Made by a program: the position numbers and the translations under genes. Below, piece after piece: positions 51,095-62,506 of a DNA stretch of 64,000 bases. Position 1 is the stretch's first letter; every line of letters begins with the position of its first letter. The notes beneath the pieces are model-generated. The model had not been told where the DNA came from. It ran no database searches and worked only from the letters and a program-made list of their open reading frames with translations. Source of the DNA: Cellulomonas_A sp047229345 (GTDB lineage: Bacteria; Actinomycetota; Actinomycetes; Actinomycetales; Cellulomonadaceae); the NCBI RefSeq assembly GCF_047229345.1, contig NZ_JBFTER010000007.1:1-64000 (forward strand), written 5' to 3'.

Positions 51095-51152
51095 ACCCAC
51101 GAACGAGCGTCCGGCCGACCGGCCTGGCGCCCAACGGAAGGAACGAGCAACC

Positions 51153-51395
51153 GTGGCACTTGCGGAAACCACCACCGTCCTCGCCGAGGTCTCGGGCAAC
51201 GTCGCGACGATCGGCTACGGCCTCGCGGTGATCGGCCCCGGTATCGGCCTCGGCATCCTCATCGGCAAGACGATCGAGGGCATCGCGCGCCAGCCCGAGG
51301 TCGCCGGCCAGCTCCGGACGACGATGTTCATCGGTATCGGCTTCGTCGAGGTCCTCGGCCTGCTCGGCCTCATCACCGGGTTCCTCTTCCAGTGA
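51153..51395 (+). CDS. atpE: ATP synthase Fo subunit c
   Basis: 80 residues from GTG 51153 with GGAAGGA upstream. Two helices with the polar loop ARQPE (45-49) and the proton-binding Glu66 in GIGFVEVLGLL. The first helix has Gly-rich packing (GPGIGLGILIG). The surroundings of Glu66 lack the Gln/Ser pattern of sodium c-rings, so protons are the likely ion. Overlaps atpF by 4 bases. Confidence 0.96.
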   Translation: MALAETTTVLAEVSGNVATIGYGLAVIGPGIGLGILIGKTIEGIARQPEVAGQLRTTMFIGIGFVEVLGLLGLITGFLFQ

Positions 51396-51976
51396 TCACC
51401 GCCGCGACGTCGGCGGCCCTGATCTCGGCCGCTGAGGGAGAGTCCGTCGAGGGCATCCAGCTCCTCATCCCCGAGTTCTACGACATCTTCTGGTCGACCA
51501 TCGTCCTGGCGATCATCGCGGTCGTGTTCTACAAGTACGTCCTGCCGAAGTTCCAGGTCGTGCTCGACAAGCGCACCGAGCTGATCCAGGGCGGCATCGC
51601 GAAGGCCGAGTCGGCTCAGGCCGAGGCCGCTGCGGCGCTCGCCGAGTACCACCAGCAGCTCCAGGACGCCCGGACCGAGGCCGCGAAGATCCGCGAGGAC
51701 GCGCGCACCGAGGCCGGGCAGATCGTCGCCGAGTCCCGCACCAAGGCGCAGGAGGAGGCGGCGCGCATCGTCGAGACCGCGCACCGCCAGATCGAGGCGG
51801 AGCGCCAGCAGGCGTCGGTCTCGCTGCGTGCCGACGTCGGGGCGCTCGCGACCCAGCTCGCCTCCAAGATCGTCGGCGAGTCGCTCGAGGACACCGCGCG
51901 CCAGTCGCGCGTCGTCGACCGTTTCCTCGACGAGCTCGAGGCCAGCACCACGGCGAACGCCGGTAAGGGGAACTGA
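51392..51976 (+). CDS. atpF: ATP synthase subunit b
   Basis: 194 residues from GTG 51392. One membrane helix near residues 32-50 (FWSTIVLAIIAVVFYKYVLP) and a long charged Ala/Glu helix to the C-terminus form the peripheral stalk. The start overlaps the atpE stop (GTGA) and the stop overlaps atpH by one base. Confidence 0.95.
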   Translation: MITAATSAALISAAEGESVEGIQLLIPEFYDIFWSTIVLAIIAVVFYKYVLPKFQVVLDKRTELIQGGIAKAESAQAEAAAALAEYHQQLQDARTEAAKIREDARTEAGQIVAESRTKAQEEAARIVETAHRQIEAERQQASVSLRADVGALATQLASKIVGESLEDTARQSRVVDRFLDELEASTTANAGKGN

Positions 51977-52791
51977 TGCGCGGGACGAGTCAGGCGTCGC
52001 TGCGGAGCGTGGAGAACCGGTTCGAGCCGGTCCTCCGTGCTGCCGGCGTCGAGTCGGCGACGCTGGGCGAGCAGCTGTTCGCCCTGGTCGACGCCCTCGA
52101 CTCGTCCGGCGCGCTGCGCCGGACGCTCGCGGACCCGTCGGCCGACGGTGACGCGAAGGCCCAGCTGGTCGCGCACGTGCTCCAGGGCGCGCACACGAGC
52201 ACCGTCGCGGTCGCGCAGGAGCTGGTCCGGGCGCGCTGGTCGGCGGACGTCGACCTCACCGAGGCGGTCGAGCACCTCGCGTTCCAGGCGGTGCTCGCGT
52301 CCGCCGAGGCGACGGGCACGCTCGAGCGCGTGGAGGAGGACCTGTTCCGCCTCACGCGCTCGCTCTCCGGTCAGCGGGACGTGCGGCGGATCCTGTCCGA
52401 CGACGCGACGTCGACTCCCGCCGCCCGGGTGGGTCTGCTCGACGCGATCCTCGCGGGTGGGGCGACCCCGGCGGCGGCGCTCCTGGCGCGGCGTGCCACG
52501 CAGAGGCCGCGCGGCCGGCACTTCGTGACGACGCTCGGGCACATCGGCGACCTGGTCGCCGAGCGTCGCAACCGGCTCGTCGCGACGGCCACGTCGGCGA
52601 CCGAGCTCACGGCCGTCCAGCGCACCCGGCTCGAGGGCATCCTCGAGCGTGCGTACGGGCAGCCGGTCCAGCTCAACGTGATCGTCGACGAGAACGTCCT
52701 CGGCGGCCTGCGCATCCAGGTCGGGGCCGAGGTCGTCGACTCGACGGTGCTGTCCCGGCTCGCCGACGCGCGGCGCCGACTTGCCAGCTGA
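51976..52791 (+). CDS. atpH: ATP synthase subunit delta
   Basis: 271 residues from ATG 51976, the longer form typical of Actinobacteria (others ~180). The N-terminal ~100 residues are an extra helical stalk part; the C-terminal OSCP domain has VLGGLRIQVGAEVVDSTVLS, the family signature. It links the b stalk to the top of F1. Confidence 0.94.
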   Translation: MRGTSQASLRSVENRFEPVLRAAGVESATLGEQLFALVDALDSSGALRRTLADPSADGDAKAQLVAHVLQGAHTSTVAVAQELVRARWSADVDLTEAVEHLAFQAVLASAEATGTLERVEEDLFRLTRSLSGQRDVRRILSDDATSTPAARVGLLDAILAGGATPAAALLARRATQRPRGRHFVTTLGHIGDLVAERRNRLVATATSATELTAVQRTRLEGILERAYGQPVQLNVIVDENVLGGLRIQVGAEVVDSTVLSRLADARRRLAS

Positions 52792-52869
52792 CGGCCGCGC
52801 TCCGCGCCCCGTCCCCAGAACGCGTTCGACCCGCACGCGACCCGCGTGCGACACGACAGGAGAGAAGCA

Positions 52870-54498
<1,629 letters not shown>

Positions 54499-54501
54499 CC
54501 G

Positions 54502-55395
54502 ATGGCCGGTACCCAGCGCGTCTACAAGCAGCGGATCAAGTCGACGCAGGCGCTCAAGAAGATGTTCCGGGCGCAGGAGCTCATCGCCGCGTCCCGCATC
54601 GGGCGTGCGCGGGGCCGGGTCGCGCAGGCGACGCCGTACTCGCGGGCGATCACGCGTGCCGTCTCGGCGCTCGCGACGCACTCGACCACGTCGCACCCGC
54701 TGCTGACCGAGCGCACCGACACGAACCGCGTCGCCGTGCTGCTCATCGCGTCGGACCGCGGCATGGCCGGCGCGTACTCGGCGAGCGTCATCCGCGAGAC
54801 GGAGCGGCTCGTCGAGCGGCTCCAGGCGTCGGGCAAGGAGGTCGCGCTCTACGTCTCCGGGCGTCGCGCGGTGTCCTACTACACCTTCCGGCGCCGTGAG
54901 CTCGCGGCGCAGTGGCAGGGCGGCTCGGACGCGCCGCAGGTCGACGTGGCCGACGAGATCGCCGACACGCTCCTGAGCGCGTTCGACGCCCCGGCCGAGG
55001 CCGGCGGGGTCGGCGAGCTGCACGTCGTGTACACGCAGTTCGTCAACATGGTCACGCAGCGGCCGCGGGTCATCCGCATGCTCCCGCTCGAGGTCGTCGA
55101 GGGCGTCGCCCCCGCCGGCGAGGGCGACGCGCTGCCGCTGTACGACTTCGAGCCCAGCCCGGAGGCCGTGCTCGACGCGCTGCTGCCGCGCTACGTCCGC
55201 AGCCGCATCTACAGCTGCATGCTGCAGGCGGCCGCCTCCGAGCTCGCCGCCCGCCAGCGGGCCATGCACACGGCGACCGAGAACGCCGAGGACCTCGTGC
55301 GCATGTACACGCGGCTCGCGAACCAGGCCCGCCAGGCAGAGATCACCCAGGAGATCAGCGAGATCGTGTCGGGCGCCGACGCGCTCGCCTCCTGA
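54502..55395 (+). CDS. atpG: ATP synthase F1 subunit gamma
   Basis: 297 residues from ATG 54502, 3 bases after atpA. N-terminal rotor helix TQRVYKQRIKSTQALKKMFR, the central Rossmann-like part (LLIASDRGMAGAYSASVI) and the C-terminal helix with ASELAARQRAMHTATENAED, the gamma signature. It turns inside alpha3beta3 and carries torque to the c-ring. Confidence 0.96.
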   Translation: MAGTQRVYKQRIKSTQALKKMFRAQELIAASRIGRARGRVAQATPYSRAITRAVSALATHSTTSHPLLTERTDTNRVAVLLIASDRGMAGAYSASVIRETERLVERLQASGKEVALYVSGRRAVSYYTFRRRELAAQWQGGSDAPQVDVADEIADTLLSAFDAPAEAGGVGELHVVYTQFVNMVTQRPRVIRMLPLEVVEGVAPAGEGDALPLYDFEPSPEAVLDALLPRYVRSRIYSCMLQAAASELAARQRAMHTATENAEDLVRMYTRLANQARQAEITQEISEIVSGADALAS

Positions 55396-55454
55396 CACCA
55401 GCACGACCCAGACCACGCCGGAGTCCGCTCCGGACGAGCGAAGCGAGGCAGGAC

Positions 55455-56942
<1,488 letters not shown>

Positions 56943-56987
56943 CGCCTGGGTCCACGACCGGGTTCGAACTGAGCAGAGGGAGTCAGC

Positions 56988-57269
56988 ATGGCTGAGCTGG
57001 AGGTCGACGTCGTCGCCGCCGACGGCAAGATCTGGTCGGGCCACGCGCGGCAGGTGAGCGCGCCGGCCGCGGACGGGGAGATCGGCATCCTCGCCGGGCA
57101 CACCCCGGTGCTCTCGGTGCTGCGCCGCGGCGAGGTCCGGGTCGCCCGGGCCGGCGGCGAGGTCCTGCGCTGGACGGTCGGAGGCGGGTTCCTGTCCGTC
57201 GACTCGGACCTGGTGACGGTCGTGGTGGACTCGGTCGAGGACACGACCGGCACCCAGGTCGCGCACTGA
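56988..57269 (+). CDS. atpC: ATP synthase subunit epsilon, short form
   Basis: 93 residues. It carries the N-terminal beta-sandwich: ELEVDVVAADGKIWSGHARQ, ADGEIGILAGHTPVLSVL and RWTVGGGFLSVDSDLVTVVV. It ends at once after that domain, so the C-terminal helix pair (~40 residues) found in most bacterial epsilon subunits is missing. No frameshift is visible: the stop is followed within 11 bases by the next gene. Binding to gamma should be kept, but inhibition of ATP hydrolysis through the helical arm should not. Confidence 0.94.
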   Translation: MAELEVDVVAADGKIWSGHARQVSAPAADGEIGILAGHTPVLSVLRRGEVRVARAGGEVLRWTVGGGFLSVDSDLVTVVVDSVEDTTGTQVAH

Positions 57270-57279
57270 CGGAGCCGTC

Positions 57280-57705
57280 ATGTCAGGGCAGCAGATCGCT
57301 CTCGTGCTCCTCGGAGCGGTGGTCGTCGCCCTGATCGTGCTCGGTCTCAGCGTGTCGAGGCTGGGCCGGCTCACGCGTCGCGTCGGGTCCTTCGAGTGTG
57401 CGTTCCGCCGCTCGGAGGGCCCGTCCGCGTCGTGGGTCACGGGGGTCGGCCAGTACGGCGCCGAGAGCCTGTACTGGTGGCGTGCGCGGTCGCTGTCGGT
57501 GCGGCCGTCGCGGTGCTGGCGCCGGTCGGCGATCGTGGTGAGCGAGCGCGCCGTGATCGAGGAGTCGCCGAGGTTCGGCCGTCAGGTCGCGGTGCGCTGC
57601 ACGGTGCAGGGCGAGTCGTTCGACCTCCTCATGAGCCCGGAGGCCTCCGCGGGCCTCACGTCGTGGCTCGAGGCCACCCCACCGACGATCAGCCGCGTGA
57701 TCTGA
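57280..57705 (+). CDS. DUF2550-family membrane-anchored protein
   Basis: 141 residues, starting 11 bases after the atpC stop. One N-terminal helix (IALVLLGAVVVALIVLGLSV) then a cytosolic basic domain with SFECAFR and the WWRARSLSVRPSR segment conserved in the family. It follows the atp operon in many Actinobacteria. Function unknown. Confidence 0.88.
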   Translation: MSGQQIALVLLGAVVVALIVLGLSVSRLGRLTRRVGSFECAFRRSEGPSASWVTGVGQYGAESLYWWRARSLSVRPSRCWRRSAIVVSERAVIEESPRFGRQVAVRCTVQGESFDLLMSPEASAGLTSWLEATPPTISRVI

Positions 57706-57741
57706 CGGCGCGACGTCGCCGTCCACGAGAGGAACCCCCGC

Positions 57742-58437
57742 ATGCGCCTCGTCGTCGCGCGCTGCTCGGCGCGCTACAGCGGCCGGCTCAACGCCCACCT
57801 CCCGCTCGCGACCCGGCTGGTCCTGGTCAAGGCGGACGGCAGCGTGCTGCTGCACTCCGACGGCGGCTCGTACAAGCCCCTGAACTGGATGAGCCCGCCG
57901 TGCTCGCTCGCGATCGGGGAGCCCGACGCGGAGGCGACCGGGCGGGGCGTGACGCAGGTCTGGACCGTGCAGCACCAGAAGAGCGACGACCGGCTCGTCG
58001 TCGAGGTGCACGAGGTCCTGCACGACTCGGCGCACGAGCTGGGTGTCGACCCGGGGCTGGTCAAGGACGGCGTCGAGGCGCACCTCCAGGAGCTCCTCGC
58101 GGCGCAGATCGACCTGCTCGGCGGCGGGCACACGCTCGTCCGGCGGGAGTTCCCGACGGCGATCGGGCCGGTCGACATCCTCGCGCGTGACGCGGCGGGC
58201 GTGGCGGTCGCGATCGAGATCAAGCGCCGCGGCGACATCGACGGCGTCGAGCAGCTCACGCGGTACCTCGAGCTGCTGAACCGGGACCCGCACCTCGCGC
58301 CGGTGCGCGGCGTGTTCGCCGCGCAGGAGATCAAGCCGCAGGCCCGGGTCCTCGCGACGGACCGCGGCATCGCGTGCGTGGTGCTCGACTACGACGCGAT
58401 GCGTGGCGTGGACGACGTCGACTCCCGCCTGTTCTGA
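57742..58437 (+). CDS. nucS: Mismatch-specific endonuclease NucS
   Basis: 231 residues from ATG 57742. N-terminal DNA-binding half (MRLVVARCSARYSGRLNAHL) and C-terminal nuclease with GPVDILARD and the catalytic AIEIKRRGDIDGVEQLTRYL (Asp, Glu, Lys core of the PD-D/EXK fold). It ends in DSRLF, resembling the C-terminal clamp-binding motif of other NucS proteins. It replaces MutS/MutL mismatch repair in Actinobacteria by cutting both strands at mismatches. The stop overlaps the next gene by one base. Confidence 0.95.
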   Translation: MRLVVARCSARYSGRLNAHLPLATRLVLVKADGSVLLHSDGGSYKPLNWMSPPCSLAIGEPDAEATGRGVTQVWTVQHQKSDDRLVVEVHEVLHDSAHELGVDPGLVKDGVEAHLQELLAAQIDLLGGGHTLVRREFPTAIGPVDILARDAAGVAVAIEIKRRGDIDGVEQLTRYLELLNRDPHLAPVRGVFAAQEIKPQARVLATDRGIACVVLDYDAMRGVDDVDSRLF

Positions 58438-58976
58438 TGCCGGCGCCCACGCGCGGCCAGGGGTCCGCCGGGCGTCCGGACCTGACCTACCCCGAGGTCG
58501 CGGCGACGCGCGGGGGTCCGCTGCCGGCGGGCTACCGGCACCTGCACGTGCGGCACCGGCTCGGCGCCGGCGACCTCGACGTCGTCGGGCACGGGCTCCT
58601 CGCGTGGCGCGTGCACGCCGCGGCGCACGTGACGGTGCACGCCGACGCCCCGGTCGCCGACGTGGGGGTCGACGTGCGGACGCATCTGGGTGCCGGCCCG
58701 CTGCACCTCGTGGTGCCGTGCCGGGTCGTGTGGGCCGAGGCGGGGGAGCGCGCGATCGGGTTCGGCTACGGGAGCCTGCCCGGGCACCCGTTCACCGGCG
58801 AGGAGTCGTTCCGGGTCGAGCGCGACGAGGCGGGCGTGCTGTGGTTCGTCGTCGACGCCTTCAGCCGCCCCGCGTGGCGCTGGCTCGTGCCGCTCGCCTG
58901 GGCGGTGCCGCTCGTCCAGCGCGCGTACCTGCGCCTGCTCGCGCACGGCGCCCGGCGGCTCGCCCGCGCCGGCTGA
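58437..58976 (+). CDS. DUF1990-family protein
   Basis: 179 residues from ATG 58437 (TGATG with nucS). It reads LTYPEVAATRGGPLPAGYRH at the start, then GFGYGSLPGHPFTGEESF and a C-terminal AFSRPAWRWL before a hydrophobic helix; these are DUF1990 hallmarks. The family has no proven role. Coupling to nucS may only reflect close packing. Confidence 0.88.
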   Translation: MPAPTRGQGSAGRPDLTYPEVAATRGGPLPAGYRHLHVRHRLGAGDLDVVGHGLLAWRVHAAAHVTVHADAPVADVGVDVRTHLGAGPLHLVVPCRVVWAEAGERAIGFGYGSLPGHPFTGEESFRVERDEAGVLWFVVDAFSRPAWRWLVPLAWAVPLVQRAYLRLLAHGARRLARAG

Positions 58977-59002
58977 CGCCCCGCCGTCCCCGGCACCGCG
59001 GT

Positions 59003-59130
59003 GGGCGTCGTCCGCACCGCATCGCGCCGTCCGCCGCGGGCGCGACGTCCCCGCTGCTCCCGCAGCGGGCGTCGTCCGCACAGCATCGCGCCGAATGCCG
59101 CGGGCGCGACCTCCCCGCTGCTCCCGCGGG
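59003..59130. repeat. Two tandem 64-base units in the DUF1990-GH3 gap
   Basis: Unit 1 at 59003-59066 and unit 2 at 59067-59130 both start GGGCGTCGTCCGCAC and differ at only about 7 of 64 positions. Each ends with a hairpin-forming CCCCGCTGCTCCCG sequence. The element lies between convergent genes. Confidence 0.85.
59050..59069. terminator. Hairpin in the duplicated element, bidirectional terminator
   Basis: CCCGCTGC-TCCC-GCAGCGGG, a perfect 8-bp stem. The second repeat unit forms a weaker counterpart (CCCCGC/GCGGGG near 59113-59131). Confidence 0.6.
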
Positions 59131-59190
59131 GGGCCTCACGGGCCTCGAGCCCGGGCCGGTGCGGCGACCCGCGCCGGCTCGGGCGCGGGC

Positions 59191-62124
59191 TCAGCCGCCG
59201 AACGTCAGCTCGGCGAGGCGCGCGGCACCGGTGAGCACGACCCGCACGTCGGTCACGGCCGCCGTGAGCCGGTCCCACCCGGGCCCGCGCAGCGCCTCGA
59301 CGGTGCTCCAGTCGTGACGTCCGCCCTCCGCCGGGACGTCGGCGGACGCCGCGGTCAGCCACGTCCCCGAGCCGTCGTTCACCTCGACACGCACCGACGC
59401 GGCGCCGGCGCAGGTCCGGGCGACGGTGAGCCCGAGCCGGGCGGCTCCGCGGGCGTCGACGCCGCGCAGCGTCACGGCGCCGGAACCACGGCCCCGGGGG
59501 ACCTGGACGGCGTCGCCCGCGTCGCGCGTGCGCTCGGCGAGCTCGATGCCGTCGTGGTCGTCGAAGTCGGTGGCGCGCAGCGGGCCGGTGAGGGCGGCGC
59601 GCGGCGCGACGGGGTCCCCGGTGACGACGACCTCGCTGCTGACGGGCAGGTCCGCCGAGGACGCGCCCGCGTGGAGCACGTACGTGCCGGGCTCGACGAC
59701 GAGCGTGCCGCGCGTGACGTCCCAGACGGCGAGGTCGGCGACCCGCACGCGGACGGTCGCGACGGCGGCGGCTCCGGGTTCGAGGGGAACGCGCACGTGG
59801 CCGAGCAGGCGACGTCGGGGGACGGGGAGCCGGTGGTCGACGGCGCTCGCGTAGACCTGCACGAGCTCGTCGACCGGGCGGTCCCCGGTGTTCGCGACGT
59901 CGACCTCGACGTCGAGGTGCGCGTCGGCATCGACCCGCACCGGGCCGGCGGCGCCGGGCTGCCCGGTGACGGCCGGGCGGGTGCCGTCCGCCGCATCGGA
60001 CGCCGCGACGACGCGCAGGCCGCGGTGCTCGACGGTCGTGTACGACAGCCCGTGGCCGAACGGGTAGAGCGGCTCGTGCCGCGCGTACCAGTACGTGGAG
60101 CCGGCGGTGATCACGTCGTAGTCGAGCAGGTCGCCGACGTGGGACTCGTCCGCGACCCACGTCTGCGCGAGGTGGCCGGACGGCTCGACGTCGCCCACGA
60201 GCACGTCGGTGAGCCCGTGCCCGAGCTCCTGGCCGGCGTGCGAGGACCACACGACCGCGGCGGCCTCGTCGGCCACGGACCCGAGGACGTACGGGTAGGA
60301 CGACACAACCGCGAGCACCGCGCGCGGGTTGGCGTCGTGCGCGGTGCGCCAGAGCTCCGCGGACGCGTCCGGCAGGCGCAGGTGCGGGCGGTCCTCGGTC
60401 TCGCGCCCGAGCAGGTGGGGGTCGTTGCCGACGGCCACGACCACGACGTCGGCGGCTGCGGCGGCCTCGGCGACGTCGGCGTGCCCGGACCGCAGGGTGC
60501 GGACCGTGAACCGCTCGGCGTCGGCGGCGTCGTGGTCCTCGGCCACGAGCGTGCCGGTCGCGTCGTTCTGGACCCGGACCCACCGCCCGGAGCCGACGTG
60601 CTGGACCGACCACGTGCCGTCGGTGTGCCGGTGCAGCCGGAAGCTCTCCTGGGCGACCCAGCCGCCGACGCGCTCCGCGTCGGCCCGCACGACCCAGCCG
60701 GCACCGGACCACAGCAGCCCCGAGCGCACGCCACGCAGCGTCACGAGGCCCTCGCCCCAGGACGTCACGTCGAACGCGGCGCCGGCATGGGTGGCCGCCG
60801 GGGCGTCGGCGGTGAGCGGGGTCGCGGCGTCGAGCTGGCGGACGTACGCGCCCGTCGTCGCGGAGCGGAGCGCGACGCGGTCGGCTCCGTCGGCGACCCG
60901 GACCGCGGACGACCCGAGCCGCTCGGCGAGCGCGCTGCCGAGCCCCACGAGGTAGGGCGGGGTGCCCGAGTACCAGTCGTGCAGCACGCGGTCCGCGAGC
61001 GGGCCGACGACGGCGACTCTCGCGCCGGGCCGCAGCGGCAGCACGCCGTCGTTCTGCAGCACGACGACGGCGCGCGCGGTGGTCTCGCGCGCGAGCGCGC
61101 GGTGCTCGGGCAGGTCGAGGGCGTCGGCGCCGACACCGGCGTACGGGTCGAGGTCGGGGTCGAGCTCGCCGGTCGCGAGGCGCAGCTCGAGCTGGCGCAG
61201 CACGGCCCGGTCGACCTCGGCCTCGGTGAGCAGCCCGCGCTCGAGCGCGGCGTGCAGACGCTCGACGGTCGGGCGGGCGTCGGCGTCGTTGTCGGTGAAC
61301 GAGTCGACACCCGCGCGCACCATCGCGGCGTGGCTCTCGACGTGGTCGTCGTAGTACCGCTCGAACGTCACGAGGTTGCCGGGGGCGGCGGCGTCCGAGA
61401 CGACCATGAGCGAGGCGTCGGTCCAGCTGCGCAGCTCGTCGAGCAGCTCGCGCGCGACGTGGTTGGGCCGCCCGTTAACGAGGTTGTACGACGGCATGAC
61501 GGCGCCGACCACGCCGGCCTCGACGGGCCCGCGGTACGCGGGCAGCTCGTACTCGTGCAGCACGCGCGGACGCAGCTGCGAGCTCGTGAGCGCACGGTCG
61601 GTCTCGTTGTTGTACGCGAGGAAGTGCTTGAGCGTCGGCACCGTGCGCCAGTAGACGGGGTGGTCGCCGCGCAGGCCGCGGGCGTAGGCGGTCGCGAGGT
61701 GCGCGGTGAGGTGCGGGTCCTCGGAGAAGCCCTCCTCGTTGCGGCCCCAGAGCGGGTGGCGCAGCGGGTTCACGACCGGCGCCCAGACGTTGAGGCTCAC
61801 CGCGGGGTCGGCGGCGTGCTTGGCGCGCAGCTCGGTGCCGACGACCTCGCCGACGCGGGTCAGCAGCTCGGCGTCCCAGGTCGCCGCGAGACCGACGGGC
61901 TGGGGGAACGACGTCGCGACGCCGAGCCAGGCGACGCCGTGCAGCACCTCGGCGCCGGTGTGGAACGCCCGCAGACCGAGGCGGTCGACCGCCGGCGCGT
62001 GCTGGTGCAGCAGCGCGACCTTCTCGTCGAGGGTGAGCCGGGTGAGCAGGTCGCGGGCGCGGACGGCGAGCGGCTGCGCGGGGTCGCGGTGGGTGGGGGC
62101 TGCCTGGAGGTCGTCGTCGGCCAC
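59191..62124 (-). CDS. Glycoside hydrolase family 3 protein (beta-glucosidase-like) with internal and C-terminal accessory domains
   Basis: 977 residues from GTG 62124; the longer open frame through the promoter is rejected. The N-terminal TIM barrel has VPTLKHFLAYNNETDR and the nucleophile Asp region in LMVVSDAAAPGN. The alpha/beta domain follows (VAVVGPLADRVLHDWYSGTP; AAVVWSSHAGQELGHGLTDV). Between its parts lies a ~130-residue insert (about 475-600) of repeated beta strands with Trp/Val-rich turns, resembling a beta-trefoil. A fibronectin III-like domain (ELVQVYASAV) and a final ~120-residue beta-rich domain end the protein. No signal peptide, so it likely acts inside on imported oligosaccharides. 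Substrate type is not fixed by sequence. Confidence 0.88.
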   Translation of the reverse strand: MADDDLQAAPTHRDPAQPLAVRARDLLTRLTLDEKVALLHQHAPAVDRLGLRAFHTGAEVLHGVAWLGVATSFPQPVGLAATWDAELLTRVGEVVGTELRAKHAADPAVSLNVWAPVVNPLRHPLWGRNEEGFSEDPHLTAHLATAYARGLRGDHPVYWRTVPTLKHFLAYNNETDRALTSSQLRPRVLHEYELPAYRGPVEAGVVGAVMPSYNLVNGRPNHVARELLDELRSWTDASLMVVSDAAAPGNLVTFERYYDDHVESHAAMVRAGVDSFTDNDADARPTVERLHAALERGLLTEAEVDRAVLRQLELRLATGELDPDLDPYAGVGADALDLPEHRALARETTARAVVVLQNDGVLPLRPGARVAVVGPLADRVLHDWYSGTPPYLVGLGSALAERLGSSAVRVADGADRVALRSATTGAYVRQLDAATPLTADAPAATHAGAAFDVTSWGEGLVTLRGVRSGLLWSGAGWVVRADAERVGGWVAQESFRLHRHTDGTWSVQHVGSGRWVRVQNDATGTLVAEDHDAADAERFTVRTLRSGHADVAEAAAAADVVVVAVGNDPHLLGRETEDRPHLRLPDASAELWRTAHDANPRAVLAVVSSYPYVLGSVADEAAAVVWSSHAGQELGHGLTDVLVGDVEPSGHLAQTWVADESHVGDLLDYDVITAGSTYWYARHEPLYPFGHGLSYTTVEHRGLRVVAASDAADGTRPAVTGQPGAAGPVRVDADAHLDVEVDVANTGDRPVDELVQVYASAVDHRLPVPRRRLLGHVRVPLEPGAAAVATVRVRVADLAVWDVTRGTLVVEPGTYVLHAGASSADLPVSSEVVVTGDPVAPRAALTGPLRATDFDDHDGIELAERTRDAGDAVQVPRGRGSGAVTLRGVDARGAARLGLTVARTCAGAASVRVEVNDGSGTWLTAASADVPAEGGRHDWSTVEALRGPGWDRLTAAVTDVRVVLTGAARLAELTFGG

Positions 62125-62206
62125 GGGGGTCCCTCGTTCTGGTGCGGTGGGCGAGCCGGTCCTGCGCGGCGGTGGGACACGCTGCGGGGCGGACCGGTTC
62201 GATCGG

Positions 62207-62228
62207 ATCGTCGAACCGTTTCGACGAT
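62207..62228. promoter_or_regulatory. LacI-family operator candidate, GH3 side
   Basis: A perfect 9-bp inverted repeat around CCGT; its core is TCGAACCGTTTCGA. It lies 83 bases upstream of the GH3 start. The same core with one change is at 62388. Confidence 0.65.
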
Positions 62229-62350
62229 AGCAGCCACACGCTCGGCGTGACGCGGGCCACACGCTAGCGGACGCGCCGTGGCCGGTCGAGCGGCCTACGA
62301 CCGGGCCCGCGGCGTCCGTGGCGGCGTCTCCGACTCGATCTGGGCAGTGG

Positions 62351-62380
62351 TTGCCCGTCCGCGTGGGGAGGCCGTAGAGT
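62351..62380 (+). promoter_or_regulatory. Promoter of the solute-binding protein gene
   Basis: TTGCCC (62351-62356) and TAGAGT (62375-62380) are 18 bases apart, a good vegetative promoter. The operator at 62386 covers the expected transcription start. Confidence 0.45.
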
Positions 62381-62385
62381 GCGGG

Positions 62386-62403
62386 CGTCGAACCGCTTCG
62401 ATG
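62386..62403. promoter_or_regulatory. LacI-family operator candidate, solute-binding protein side
   Basis: CGTCGAACCGCTTCGATG, with core TCGAACCGCTTCGA (62388-62401), the same operator as at 62211 with one base changed. It is just downstream of the promoter. Confidence 0.65.
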
Positions 62404-62506
62404 TTCGCGGATCGACCGGCACCCGCACCGATCACGGACGATCGCGGGCCGTCGGCACGGGGGACCACGAGGACACCGCGTTTCCACAAGGGAGTGAAGG
62501 GCGCTC

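Larger units (their letters stand above)
62125..62506. other. Divergent regulatory region between GH3 and the sugar-binding protein gene
   Basis: The 382 bases hold no gene. They contain the two LacI-type boxes (62207 and 62386), an overlapping inverted repeat CGGTTCGA...TCGAACCG at 62195-62218, a promoter at 62351-62380, and a direct repeat GCCACACGCT at 62233 and 62256. Confidence 0.6.
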
